DNA from: Acidobacteriota bacterium
Lineage (GTDB): Bacteria; Acidobacteriota; Terriglobia; Terriglobales; SCQP01
Length of the DNA stretch: 64,000 nucleotides
Direction of reading: 5' to 3'
NCBI GenBank assembly: GCA_027459505.1
Contig: DAIDIE010000031.1
Span: 1-64,000 of the forward strand
In this document: one piece after another, positions 45,058-54,100 of the stretch
Layout: every line of letters begins with the position of its first letter
Numbering within the stretch: position 1 is the stretch's first letter
Translations under genes and position numbers: made by a program
Notes under the pieces: generated by a model
What the model saw: the letters and a program-made list of their open reading frames with translations, nothing else
Told to the model about the DNA's origin: nothing
Databases searched by the model: none

Positions 45058-45276
45058 ATGCCGATTGCGCCTGAAGTTATGAACCTGCGCCAGGCAGCCG
45101 AGTACCTGGGGGTTTCCGAGGACACGCTGTACAAGTACCTGGCGGAGGAGCGCCTGCCGGCATTCAAGCTGGGCAATCGCTGGAAGCTGAAGAAAAGCGT
45201 GCTGGACACTTGGATGGAACGGCAGAGCATGGGTGCGGTAAAGCTGCCGGGAGCGCGGCACAAGGTGGGGGGCTGA
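45058..45276 (+). CDS. Small excisionase-type HTH protein
   Basis: A 72-residue DNA-binding protein of the MerR/excisionase HTH_17 type: NLRQAAEYLGVSEDTLYKYL, then ERLPAFKLGNRWKLKKSVLD and TWMER. It has no effector domain. There are no phage or transposon genes nearby; instead it sits nine bases before pilM, so it is better read as a regulator of the pilus operon than as an excisionase. The ATG at 45058 follows GAGG; another ATG four bases upstream is out of frame. Confidence 0.8.
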   Translation: MPIAPEVMNLRQAAEYLGVSEDTLYKYLAEERLPAFKLGNRWKLKKSVLDTWMERQSMGAVKLPGARHKVGG

Positions 45277-45285
45277 GGCACAACG

Positions 45286-46335
45286 ATGTTTGGACGAAAA
45301 AACAAAGGGCGGCCGCTGCTTGGGGTCGACCTGGGCTCCAGCGCGGTTAAGGTGGTAGAGCTGAAGCGCGGCCGCGCCGGCATTAATGCCAGCGGCGTTG
45401 CCCTGGAGCTGTTGACGCCGGAAATCGTGGTGGACGGCGCCATTCTGGACAGCGCCTTCCTGGGCGACATCATCGGTCAGATGTTGCGCGAACTGCGCAC
45501 CAAAAATCGCGCCGTGGCGACCGCGGTGAGCGGCCACTCGGTGATCGTCAAGCAGATCTCCATGCCGGCTATGACCGAGGAGGAGTTGCAGGCGGCAATG
45601 GCGACGGAAGCGGCGCAGCACATTCCTTTTGAATTGTCGGACGTCAACCTGGACCATCAGGTGCTCAACCTGCACGAAAACGGCATGATGGACGTGCTGC
45701 TGGTGGCGGTGAAAAAAGACAAAGTGACCAACTACACCAGCGCCCTGAGCATGGCGGGCATGCAGCCGGTTGTAATCGATCACGACCCTTTCGCCATGCA
45801 GAACTGCTACGAGTACAACTACCAACCCGATCCAGAGGTGACGGTGGGGCTGTTGAACGTGGGCGCCAGCGTCACCAACATCAACGTGGTGAAGGGAACC
45901 GTGCCGCTGTTTACACGCGACATCAGTGTGGGCGGCAACCAGTACACCGACGCTCTGCAGAAGGAACTGAATATGAGCTTCGACGACGCCGAAACGGCCA
46001 AGTTGGGCAGCAACCCCAATGTCAACGAGGAGCAACGCAAGCCGGTTCTGGAGTCGGTTTCGGAAATCATTCTGCTGGAAATCCAGAAGACATTTGACTT
46101 CTTCCGCGCCAGCGCCGGGGGAGAACAGGTCGAGCGCCTCTACTTGTGCGGTGGCTCGGCGCAGATTCCCGGGTTGACGGCCATGTTATCGCAGGAATTC
46201 GCGGTGCCGGTGGAATTGCTGGATCCGTTCCGCCGAATCAGTGTCGCTGACAGCGCGATCGATCTGGTGCGGGAACAAGGGCCGCGGTTGGCGGTGGCGG
46301 TGGGTTTGGCTCTGAGGAGTTTTGAGGATTTATGA
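45286..46335 (+). CDS. pilM: Type IV pilus assembly protein PilM
   Basis: A 349-residue actin-like ATPase that forms the cytoplasmic ring of the pilus alignment complex and binds the PilN N-terminus. Typical parts are LLGVDLGSSAVKVVELKRGR at the start, SVIVKQISMPAMTEEELQAA, INVVKGTVPLFTRDISVGGN, and LYLCGGSAQIPGLTAMLSQE near residue 285. Overlaps pilN by four bases (46332-46335). Confidence 0.95.
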   Translation: MFGRKNKGRPLLGVDLGSSAVKVVELKRGRAGINASGVALELLTPEIVVDGAILDSAFLGDIIGQMLRELRTKNRAVATAVSGHSVIVKQISMPAMTEEELQAAMATEAAQHIPFELSDVNLDHQVLNLHENGMMDVLLVAVKKDKVTNYTSALSMAGMQPVVIDHDPFAMQNCYEYNYQPDPEVTVGLLNVGASVTNINVVKGTVPLFTRDISVGGNQYTDALQKELNMSFDDAETAKLGSNPNVNEEQRKPVLESVSEIILLEIQKTFDFFRASAGGEQVERLYLCGGSAQIPGLTAMLSQEFAVPVELLDPFRRISVADSAIDLVREQGPRLAVAVGLALRSFEDL

Positions 46336-46952
46336 TTCGCGTCAACCTCATCGAAGGCGCGCAGAAATCTGGCCGCGGGGGGAGCAAGATCACCGCGGAC
46401 ATGCTGGCGCCCGCCACTGGACAAAGCCCGCAGACTTGGGGGGTGCTGATTTTGCTTGGCGCCCTGGTTGTGCTGGGACTGCACTACTTCTGGTTGCAGC
46501 ATCAAGCCAGCGATATTGCCGCCGGCATGGCAAAGGCGCAAAGTGAAGCTTCCCGGCTACAGGCCGTGCGGCACGATTTCGAGCTGAACACCCAGAAAAA
46601 AAGTACTTTGGAAGCGCGGATCAAAGTCATCAACGATTTGCGGCAGGGACAGTTCACCCAAATTCAGTTACTGCGCAATTTGGACGAGTCGGTGTTGGGA
46701 GCCGGTCCAGTCTGGCTGAGCGATCTGAAAGAGAGTGAGGACACGCTGGAGATAAACGGCTATGCGCAAAGCATCGCCGCGGTGGCCCAATTCATGAAGA
46801 CCATGCAGGCCACCGGCTATTTCAGCGCGGTGCACTTCAAGAAGGCAACCCAGAACAACTCTTCAAAAGCGCCTGGGGTCCCCCGCTTCCTTTTCAATCT
46901 CAAAGCGACCATGGGTTCGAGCGGGGCGCGAGAGCAAGGAAAGGTTTCCTGA
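46332..46952 (+). CDS. pilN: Type IV pilus assembly protein PilN
   Basis: A 206-residue inner-membrane protein. The cytoplasmic tip MIRVNLIEG matches the conserved INLLP-like PilM-binding motif; one membrane helix follows at about 36-54 (WGVLILLGALVVLGLHYFWL), then a coiled coil (residues 60-105) and a periplasmic ferredoxin-like domain (PVWLSDLKESEDTLEINGYA). The N-terminal linker (residues 10-33) is longer than usual. PilN dimerises with PilO. Confidence 0.92.
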   Translation: MIRVNLIEGAQKSGRGGSKITADMLAPATGQSPQTWGVLILLGALVVLGLHYFWLQHQASDIAAGMAKAQSEASRLQAVRHDFELNTQKKSTLEARIKVINDLRQGQFTQIQLLRNLDESVLGAGPVWLSDLKESEDTLEINGYAQSIAAVAQFMKTMQATGYFSAVHFKKATQNNSSKAPGVPRFLFNLKATMGSSGAREQGKVS

Positions 46953-46959
46953 GGTTCCT

Positions 46960-47586
46960 ATGGCTTCTCTCAATGATTTGAGCCCCAAGGCACAGATCCT
47001 GGTCTTTTTGGGACTGGCGATCGGCTTGGTGATTGCGGGCGAAATGCTGTACCTGAGCAGCTACTCCGACCAAAACAGTCAGCAGCGGCTGCAGTTGAAA
47101 AAGCTCCAGGTACAAAACGATATGTTGCGCCCCTACCTGCGCAAGACGGAACTTCTCAAACAGAGCAACGCGACGCTGCAGCGTCAGTTGGACACCCTGC
47201 TCACCATGGTTCCCAAGGACCCGCAAGTGGAGGCGTTCATTGGCGAATTGAGAACACAAGCGCAGGTCTCCAGTATTCATGTGCGCACGCTGGAAGCCCA
47301 GCCGAAAGTGCAGCACAAGTTGTATGTGGCCTATCCATACCGGGCGCAAATCGATGGCTCGTTTGCCGATATGGCGCAGTTCTTCAACGCTTTGGCGCAT
47401 CAGGAACGCATTGTTCAGGTTTCCGATCTGCAGATGAGCCATGCGAAGCCGGGCGGCGGCGGGGGGTTCCAGTACGCTCCCAACACCACCGTCACGGCGA
47501 ATTGCGTCTTGACTACATTCGCGAGCCAGGAGCGTGCAACGCCGGCCAAAGGCAAGCCCGGCCCGGCGGGACGGAGGCCGGCATGA
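46960..47586 (+). CDS. pilO: Type IV pilus assembly protein PilO
   Basis: A 208-residue partner of PilN with the same plan: membrane helix at about 10-30 (QILVFLGLAIGLVIAGEMLY), a coiled coil (QQRLQLKKLQVQNDMLRPYL and beyond) and a periplasmic domain (VEAFIGELRTQAQVSSIHVR, YRAQIDGSFADMAQFFNALA). The C-terminus has an extra Pro/Gly/Lys-rich tail. Its stop overlaps the start of pilP (ATGA). Confidence 0.93.
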   Translation: MASLNDLSPKAQILVFLGLAIGLVIAGEMLYLSSYSDQNSQQRLQLKKLQVQNDMLRPYLRKTELLKQSNATLQRQLDTLLTMVPKDPQVEAFIGELRTQAQVSSIHVRTLEAQPKVQHKLYVAYPYRAQIDGSFADMAQFFNALAHQERIVQVSDLQMSHAKPGGGGGFQYAPNTTVTANCVLTTFASQERATPAKGKPGPAGRRPA

Positions 47587-48005
47587 GGTATTCCAAGCTC
47601 TTGGCGAGCGTGTTCGCCACCAGTCTCCTTGTTATGGCGCAGCAGCCTAAGCGCCATCCGGAAGCAGCGCGTTGGCGCAGCGCGGGACGCGACCCGTTTG
47701 CGCCCATTCAGCCACCCAAGAGCACACTTCCCAGCGGGCGGGCTGGCTTGCTGTTATCGGACCTGCACATAATCGGCGTGGCGGTGGGGGGACCCCTGGG
47801 CCCTGTCGCGCTCGTGTCAGATAGCGCTGCCGGAATCGGGGCTTCGCAAATTTATTTCCTGCGGCCAGGCGACCGCATTTACGACGCGCTGATTTTGCGC
47901 ATTAGCCCGCAGGGCGTGTGGTGTCTGCCCACGTCCAATCGCAATAGTAAAGCGCCCAGGGCGCATAGCCCAGTGCTGCTGAAGGTCAGTGGAGCGGCGC
48001 AGTGA
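47583..48005 (+). CDS. pilP: PilP-like pilus lipoprotein
   Basis: A 140-residue exported protein at the pilP position. Signal peptide LLASVFATSLLVMAQ without a clear lipobox cysteine; then GRDPFAPI, the usual PilP 'DPF' motif, and LLLSDLHIIGVAVGG, leading to a small beta domain (IYFLRPGDRIYDALILRISP). PilP links PilN/PilO to the PilQ secretin. It is shorter than proteobacterial PilP and may not be lipidated. The call rests largely on operon position and the DPF motif. Confidence 0.75.
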   Translation: MRYSKLLASVFATSLLVMAQQPKRHPEAARWRSAGRDPFAPIQPPKSTLPSGRAGLLLSDLHIIGVAVGGPLGPVALVSDSAAGIGASQIYFLRPGDRIYDALILRISPQGVWCLPTSNRNSKAPRAHSPVLLKVSGAAQ

Positions 48006-48041
48006 GAGCGCGGAAGTAAGGCATCAGGCAAAGGACCTGCT

Positions 48042-51000
48042 ATGAACATCAGCTCAGCAAAGGCGCGGCTTCTCAAAGAGCGGCCCCGAGGATTACGCAA
48101 GTGGCGGACATCGCCGTGGCCGTTCCGCATGCTGTTGTGCGCCGGACTCGCGGGGTTGACCCCTTCGCTTGTGGCGCAGCCCGCGCCTTCGACGCTGCGG
48201 ATGATTATCTTCCGGGGAGTGCAAGCCGCACCGAGTGCGGAAAGCACGCTCCTGCGGGTCCGTGCCTCCGCGGGATTTACACATACTGAATACCGGCCTT
48301 CGCCCAATTTGCTCCTTGTTGACCTGCACAATGTCGTGTTGGACGAGAACCGGCAACCGGTGGTGCTAAATCAAGGGCCAGTAAGCAGCTATCGCATTTT
48401 TGATTTTTCGGGCGCCAATCATGAGCATGTGTTGCGGCTGGAGATTGCGCTGCGCGGCCCTGCCCGGCCCGAAGTTTCAATGCAGGGGGGAGACCTCCTG
48501 GTCAGAGTGGTAGCCGGCACCGCCGGGCCAACAGCGGCTCCGGTTATCAGGCAGGTGAACACACCGCTGGTGGCTCGCCTCGATCCGCCCCGTGTGGAAC
48601 CCCAACGTTCGCCGTTGCCGCCTGCTCTTCCGCAGGCGCATTTTTTATCGCGGCCGGCTGCACGCCCACAGGCCAGAGCAGCGGTTGCCCCAAGCCGGAT
48701 CGGCCGCCTGCGCGTGGAACGCAATGATCGCGAAACGGCCATTTTTGTCGGAGCTGAGCCGAGCCTGGGACCTGTACATGCCTATGTACTTCATCAACCA
48801 GAACGCCTGGTGATGGACTTTGCCGCGACCCGGGACGACCTGGACCGGCAGCGCTGGAACGTGAACTCGCCCACCGTGCTCGATGTGCGGGTGGCACAAT
48901 TTACCGCCCGTACAGCGAGGGTCGTAGTCGACCTGCGCAAGCCCGTAACGGCGAAGATTGAACAAAGTTCCAATGGTGTTTGGGCTGAATTCCCTGTCAA
49001 TGCATTGGGGGCCGAGGGCGCGCCCAGGGTGCGTGTGGCCGCCTCGGTCTGGTCGGCGCGCGAGCAAGCTGCGCAGCCGTTGCTAGCTGAAGTTCGCATG
49101 CCGGAACGGCCATCGACCGCTGTTCGTGCCGGCAATTCCCTCGTGAACGAAACGTTGCCGCCAACTCAGCTTTCTCCGAGGCGAGCCAAAGCAGTCGCAC
49201 AACCTTTGCGTCCGGCCGCCCGAACGACGGTATTGCCGACGGCCCACAAGATTCAGGCCAGCGTAGCCCGGGTGAACGCAGTGGCGCGTCCGGCGGTCAT
49301 GGCGCATGCCGCAGTACGTCCGGTGGCGCAGCCAGTGCATATTCCGGTCGCCCAGCCAGTGGTCGCGCGCGTGCTGCCTCCGGCCAACCGTTCGCAACAT
49401 CCGCCAGTGCGGGCTGTCGTGGCGGTTCGTCCGGTAGCGCAAGCACAAGTGCGGACGCCCGTGGTGCGGTCCATGCCGGTTCGCAAACAGCCAGCCGAAC
49501 CAGTGCGCGAGACGATGCTGTCGTCGGAAAACAAGATGCAGGCGAGCGTTGCCGCGGCGAACGCAGTGGCGCGACAGGTGGCGATGGCGCATGCCGCGGG
49601 GCGTCCGGTGGCGCAGCCAGTGCACCTGCCGGTCTCCCAGCCAGTCGTCGCGGGCATTACGACGTCCAGGCGGGCCAATCCTCCAGTGTTCAACTTGTCC
49701 GGAAATGCCCCTAGCACGCGTAACCTTACGAGGGGATTCGGAGCCGACAGCCATGAGCCACAGATTGAGTCCGGATCAGCCGTAACCCCGCGGGGCGTTC
49801 CGCCTCCCTCGTTAAGCCAACCGGTTCAGGGCCTGGCCCCTGGGACGGGAGCGCCGGTCGAATATACCGGGGAGCGCATCACACTGAACCTGAAAAACGC
49901 GGACATCAACGACTTCTTCCGTCTGATCAATCAGATCAGCGGTCTCAACATCGTCGTCGATCCCAATGTGAAGGGAACCGTGACGATGATGTTGCAGGAC
50001 GTTCCCTGGGACCAGGCTTTGGACTTGGTACTGCGCAACAACGATCTGGGAAGGGAACTGGAAGGCAACGTTGTGCGCATTGCGACCCTATCCACCCTCC
50101 AGCGCGAGGCGAAACAACAGGCCGCGTTAGCCGCGGCACGGGAAAGCGCGGTTCCATTGACTACCGTCATCCGCACGCTCAGCTACGCGCAAGCTACCGC
50201 GCTGGTGCCTACCCTGAAGAAGTTTGTGGGCGCGCGCGGCGATGTCACGCCGGATAAGCGGACCAACTCGCTGATTATTCAGACCACACCGGCGACCGTG
50301 CCTCTGGTGGATTCACTGATCGCGAAATTGGATGAGAAAACGCCGCAGGTTGAGGTGGAGGCACGCGTGGTGGCAGCCTCGAGGAACTTCACACGGGAAC
50401 TCGGCGTCCAACTTGGTATCGGCGCGGGGAACTCCTCCTCGGCGGTAAGCGGTTTGCCGCCGCAAGGAACATCCACCAATGCCTCGAATACAGCGCTGGC
50501 GGGCATCACCAATCCGGCCTACCCCTTGGCGGCTGGCGGCGGACTGCCCTACAACGTCAACTTGGGCGCGAGCTCTCCCACCAGTGGCATCAGCTTCATC
50601 AATGCCAGCAATACTTATCGCATTGACGCGGTGCTGAGCGCCGCTGAGGCGCGGGGATTGGGACGGGTGTTGTCGCGCCCCAAGATCATTACGCAAAACA
50701 ACACGAAGGCGTCGGTTGAGCAAGGCGTGCAGATTCCGATTCAGACGACCATCAACAACACCATCAGTATTCAGTTCTTCCCGGTGGTGTTGCAGTTGAC
50801 CGTAACGCCGCAGATTACCGCTGAAAACACCGTCTTCCTGCAAGTGGATGTAAAAAACCAGCAGATCGACACCGGCATCCCGGCTATCCAGGGCGTGCCC
50901 GCCATTGACACACAGGAAGCGACCACCAACGTTTTGGTAAGCAACGGCGGGACAGTGGTGATTGGCGGTGTCATGGTCAACAACACCGCCAACTCCGTCC

Positions 51001-51113
51001 AGCAGGTGCCATTGCTCGGCAGTCTACCGGTGGTGGGTTACCTGTTTAAGCACACGACAGTAACGGACAACAGCAACGAGCTGCTCTTCTTTATCACCCC
51101 GAGGATTATCTAA
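48042..51113 (+). CDS. pilQ: Type IV pilus secretin PilQ
   Basis: A 1023-residue outer-membrane secretin. After a signal sequence (MLLCAGLAGLTPSLVAQ) come two AMIN domains, about 50-150 and 225-325 (IGRLRVERNDRETAIFVGAE), which bind peptidoglycan. A Pro/Val/Ala-rich linker at about 345-560 holds a 95-residue tandem duplication (49230-49514 and from 49515). The STN/N0 domain is near 605-690 (ITLNLKNADINDFFRLINQI), then a secretin N1 domain and the beta-barrel core (RVLSRPKIITQNNTKASVEQ, PVVLQLTVTPQITAENTVFL, ending LLGSLPVVGYLFKHTTVTDN). Its stop codon overlaps the next gene's start (TAATG). The linker is unusually long. Confidence 0.95.
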   Translation: MNISSAKARLLKERPRGLRKWRTSPWPFRMLLCAGLAGLTPSLVAQPAPSTLRMIIFRGVQAAPSAESTLLRVRASAGFTHTEYRPSPNLLLVDLHNVVLDENRQPVVLNQGPVSSYRIFDFSGANHEHVLRLEIALRGPARPEVSMQGGDLLVRVVAGTAGPTAAPVIRQVNTPLVARLDPPRVEPQRSPLPPALPQAHFLSRPAARPQARAAVAPSRIGRLRVERNDRETAIFVGAEPSLGPVHAYVLHQPERLVMDFAATRDDLDRQRWNVNSPTVLDVRVAQFTARTARVVVDLRKPVTAKIEQSSNGVWAEFPVNALGAEGAPRVRVAASVWSAREQAAQPLLAEVRMPERPSTAVRAGNSLVNETLPPTQLSPRRAKAVAQPLRPAARTTVLPTAHKIQASVARVNAVARPAVMAHAAVRPVAQPVHIPVAQPVVARVLPPANRSQHPPVRAVVAVRPVAQAQVRTPVVRSMPVRKQPAEPVRETMLSSENKMQASVAAANAVARQVAMAHAAGRPVAQPVHLPVSQPVVAGITTSRRANPPVFNLSGNAPSTRNLTRGFGADSHEPQIESGSAVTPRGVPPPSLSQPVQGLAPGTGAPVEYTGERITLNLKNADINDFFRLINQISGLNIVVDPNVKGTVTMMLQDVPWDQALDLVLRNNDLGRELEGNVVRIATLSTLQREAKQQAALAAARESAVPLTTVIRTLSYAQATALVPTLKKFVGARGDVTPDKRTNSLIIQTTPATVPLVDSLIAKLDEKTPQVEVEARVVAASRNFTRELGVQLGIGAGNSSSAVSGLPPQGTSTNASNTALAGITNPAYPLAAGGGLPYNVNLGASSPTSGISFINASNTYRIDAVLSAAEARGLGRVLSRPKIITQNNTKASVEQGVQIPIQTTINNTISIQFFPVVLQLTVTPQITAENTVFLQVDVKNQQIDTGIPAIQGVPAIDTQEATTNVLVSNGGTVVIGGVMVNNTANSVQQVPLLGSLPVVGYLFKHTTVTDNSNELLFFITPRII
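49230..49665 (+). repeat. 285-bp direct duplication in the pilQ linker
   Basis: The segment from 49230 recurs from 49515. In both copies the text runs through QASVA, NAVAR, MAHAA, RPVAQPVH and QPVVA. The second copy breaks off near 49665 where conserved secretin sequence approaches. The period of 95 codons keeps the frame. Confidence 0.75.
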
Positions 51114-54100
51114 TGAAGAAGGGCGCCAGCGCGGCCGATATGGGTCTTTATATGAAGCGTTTCACCGTCATCCCAAACATTCGTAAGTCCACCAGTGCGG
51201 CACTGGCAGCGCTGTTTCTGCTCGGCTTCACGCTCAGCGGATGCGGTGGCGGTGGGACCTCGCTGTTCACCAATCCCAATACCGGTACGTCCAGCTCGGG
51301 CAGTGGTTCCGGCTCGGGCAGTGGAAGTGGGAGTGGCGGCAGCACCAGCACCACGCCAGTCGTCACTACGATTTCGCCGCTCACCGCGGTGGCCGGCAGC
51401 GGCGCCTTGAACCTGACCATCTCCGGCACGGGGATCAACACGAGCACCGCGACCGTAACTTTTAACGGAACGCCCCTTTCAATTGGCGCAGTGAGTACGA
51501 CGTCGATACAAGCGACGGTGCCCGCTAGTTTAACCGCGGTGGGCGGTACATTCCCAATCATCGTTGCCAACGGCAGCAACGCAGCCGCGGCTGTAAACTT
51601 CACCGTGACCAATCCGGTGCCCACGATCAGCGGGTTATCACCGGCGGTTGCGCAGGCGGGAAGCGCTCCTCTGACCCTCACAGTGACCGGTTCGGGATTC
51701 AATTCTTCCACGACGATCAGTTTCAACGGTACCGATCGAACCGCCAGCATGGCGCTGGTGAGTACAACGCAGATCACCATCCCGTTAAGCAGCGCCGATC
51801 TGGCGGTGGCGGGCACCTATTCGGTACTCGTGGCCAATCCCGGCCCCGGAGGCGGGACGGCGAGTCTGCAGAACCTGGTCGTTACCAATCCGACGCCGGT
51901 GATCACGGGCTTTGGTCCCCCCAGTATGAGCGTGAGCACGTCGGGGGCGACCCTGACCATTGATGGGGCGGGATTCGTTCCCGGCTCATTGGCAACATTC
52001 AACGGCGCCTCTCGCCCAGTCACCTTTGTGAGCACCAATCAGATCAACGTGGCGTTGAGTGGCACCGATTTGAGCATCGCCCAAACGGTGCCTGTACAGG
52101 TGACAAATGCGGGTCCTGGCGGAGGGCAGGCGCAATCGACCTATACAATCACCGCCGCCCCGGGTGCGAGCAGCGGCACCAATAATCCCATTCCGGTGAT
52201 TACCGCCCTCAGTCCGGCGAGCCTGGTGGCCGGCTCTCCCGCGCAAAGCCTGACCATTTCAGGAACGGGTTTTGGTCCGAATACGACTTTGACGTATAAC
52301 GGGACGCAGCGTCCCGTAACGCTTCAGGCCAATGGTTCATTGACCATGCCGCTGAGCAATGCGGATCTAGCCTCCGGAGGCGCATTCGCGATTACGGTAG
52401 CCAACCCGTCCCCAGGAGGCGGTACTTCCAACGTCGTCAACTTTGATGTCACGAATCCGGTGCCGTTGATCAGCAGCTTTGGTCCGCCGACGATTACCGC
52501 CGGCACTGCCGCACAAAGCCTCACGATTAATGGTAGCGGCTTCGTCGCCAACTCACTGGCCACATTCAATGGCGCCAGCCGGCCGGTTACGTTCGTGAGC
52601 CCGAGCATTATCACGGTGGCATTGCAGGCGACGGATCTGGCGCTCCCGGGCACTGTGCCGGTAACGGTCAGCAACATCGCTCCAGGCGGAGGCACGGCCA
52701 CGGCGAGTTTCACGATTTCCGCCTCGCAGACGACCACGACGGGCAACAGCAACAATCCCATTCCCGTAATCACCAGTCTGTCTCCATCCAGTGTGGTGGC
52801 GGGAGCGTCAGCGCAGACGCTTTCGATCACGGGGACCGGCTTTGGGACTTATTCCACGGTTACACTCAACGGGACCACGCTAACGGCTACGCTGCAACCC
52901 GTGGCGAGCGGTGCGACCACGGAGACTTTGACAGTTACTTTGACTGCCGCCGACCTCGCCACAGCTGGCACTGACGCTTTTACGGTCAGTAATCCCACGC
53001 CGGGCGGCGGCACCAGTAACGTCTTCAATTTCACGATCAACAATCCTGTTCCCGCCATCACCAACTTGTCTCCAAATTCCGCTGCGGTCGGGAGCGGCGC
53101 GCAGACGGTCACGATCAATGGCACCGGTTTCGTGTCCAGTTCGGCGGTGAGTTTCAATGGCGCCACACGCAGTTCCACCTTCATCAACTCCACCCAGATG
53201 ACGGTCAATCTGCTCAGCGCCGACTTCGTCACTGGCGGCGTCTATTCGCTATCGGTGTACAACGCTGGGCCCGGCGGAGGCACTGGGCAGGCCAACTTCA
53301 CGGTGAGCACCAGCACCACCAGCGGCAATCCGGTTCCGGCAATTGTCAGCCTGAACCCGAGCACCGTCGCCACCGGGTCTTCGGCGCAAACACTGGTGAT
53401 CACGGGCACGGGATTCGTGCCCAGTGCTGCTGTCACTATCAATGGCGCCGCGCACACCTCCACCTATGTCAGCGCAACGGAAATTGACGTGCCTCTGAGC
53501 GTTGCCGATCAGGCGACTGCTGGCACGTATCTGGTACAGGTCAGCAATCCAACTCCCGGTGGAGGTGGATCAAACGACGCCACTCTCACCGTCAGCAATC
53601 CCGCACCCACGATTACTTCCCTGGGACCCAGCTCCATCACCACGGGAAGCGCGGCGCAGTCGATTACGATCAACGGCAGTGGCTTCCTGCCGACCACGAC
53701 AGTTACCTATGGCGGGTCGCTCCGGGTAGTCACTTATGTCAACTCCTCACAAATCAGCGTGGCATTGCTGAGCAGCGACTTCACCACCGCGGGCAACTAC
53801 ACGGTCAACGCCTTCAATGGCGCGCCAGGAGGCGGAAGCGCACAGGCGGTGTTTAGCGTCTCCAGCGCCAGCGGCAATCCGGTTCCGTCCATTACCAGCC
53901 TGACGCCGGCCTCGGCCACCGCGGGCGACGCGCCGGAGACTCTGACCATTACCGGCTCCAACTTTCTCAATACTTCGACGGTGACGTTCAATGGCGTGGC
54001 GCACGCGGCCAGTCTGCTGCCCTCTGGCAATCTGGCGATCGCGCTCTCGGCGTCTGACTTGGCCAACGCTGGGAGCATGGCGGTTGTGGTAACCAACCCC

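Noticed and set aside
45058-45276. Excisionase of a mobile element
   Set aside because: No integrase, attachment site or phage gene is nearby; the gene is nine bases from pilM, so a regulatory role is more likely.
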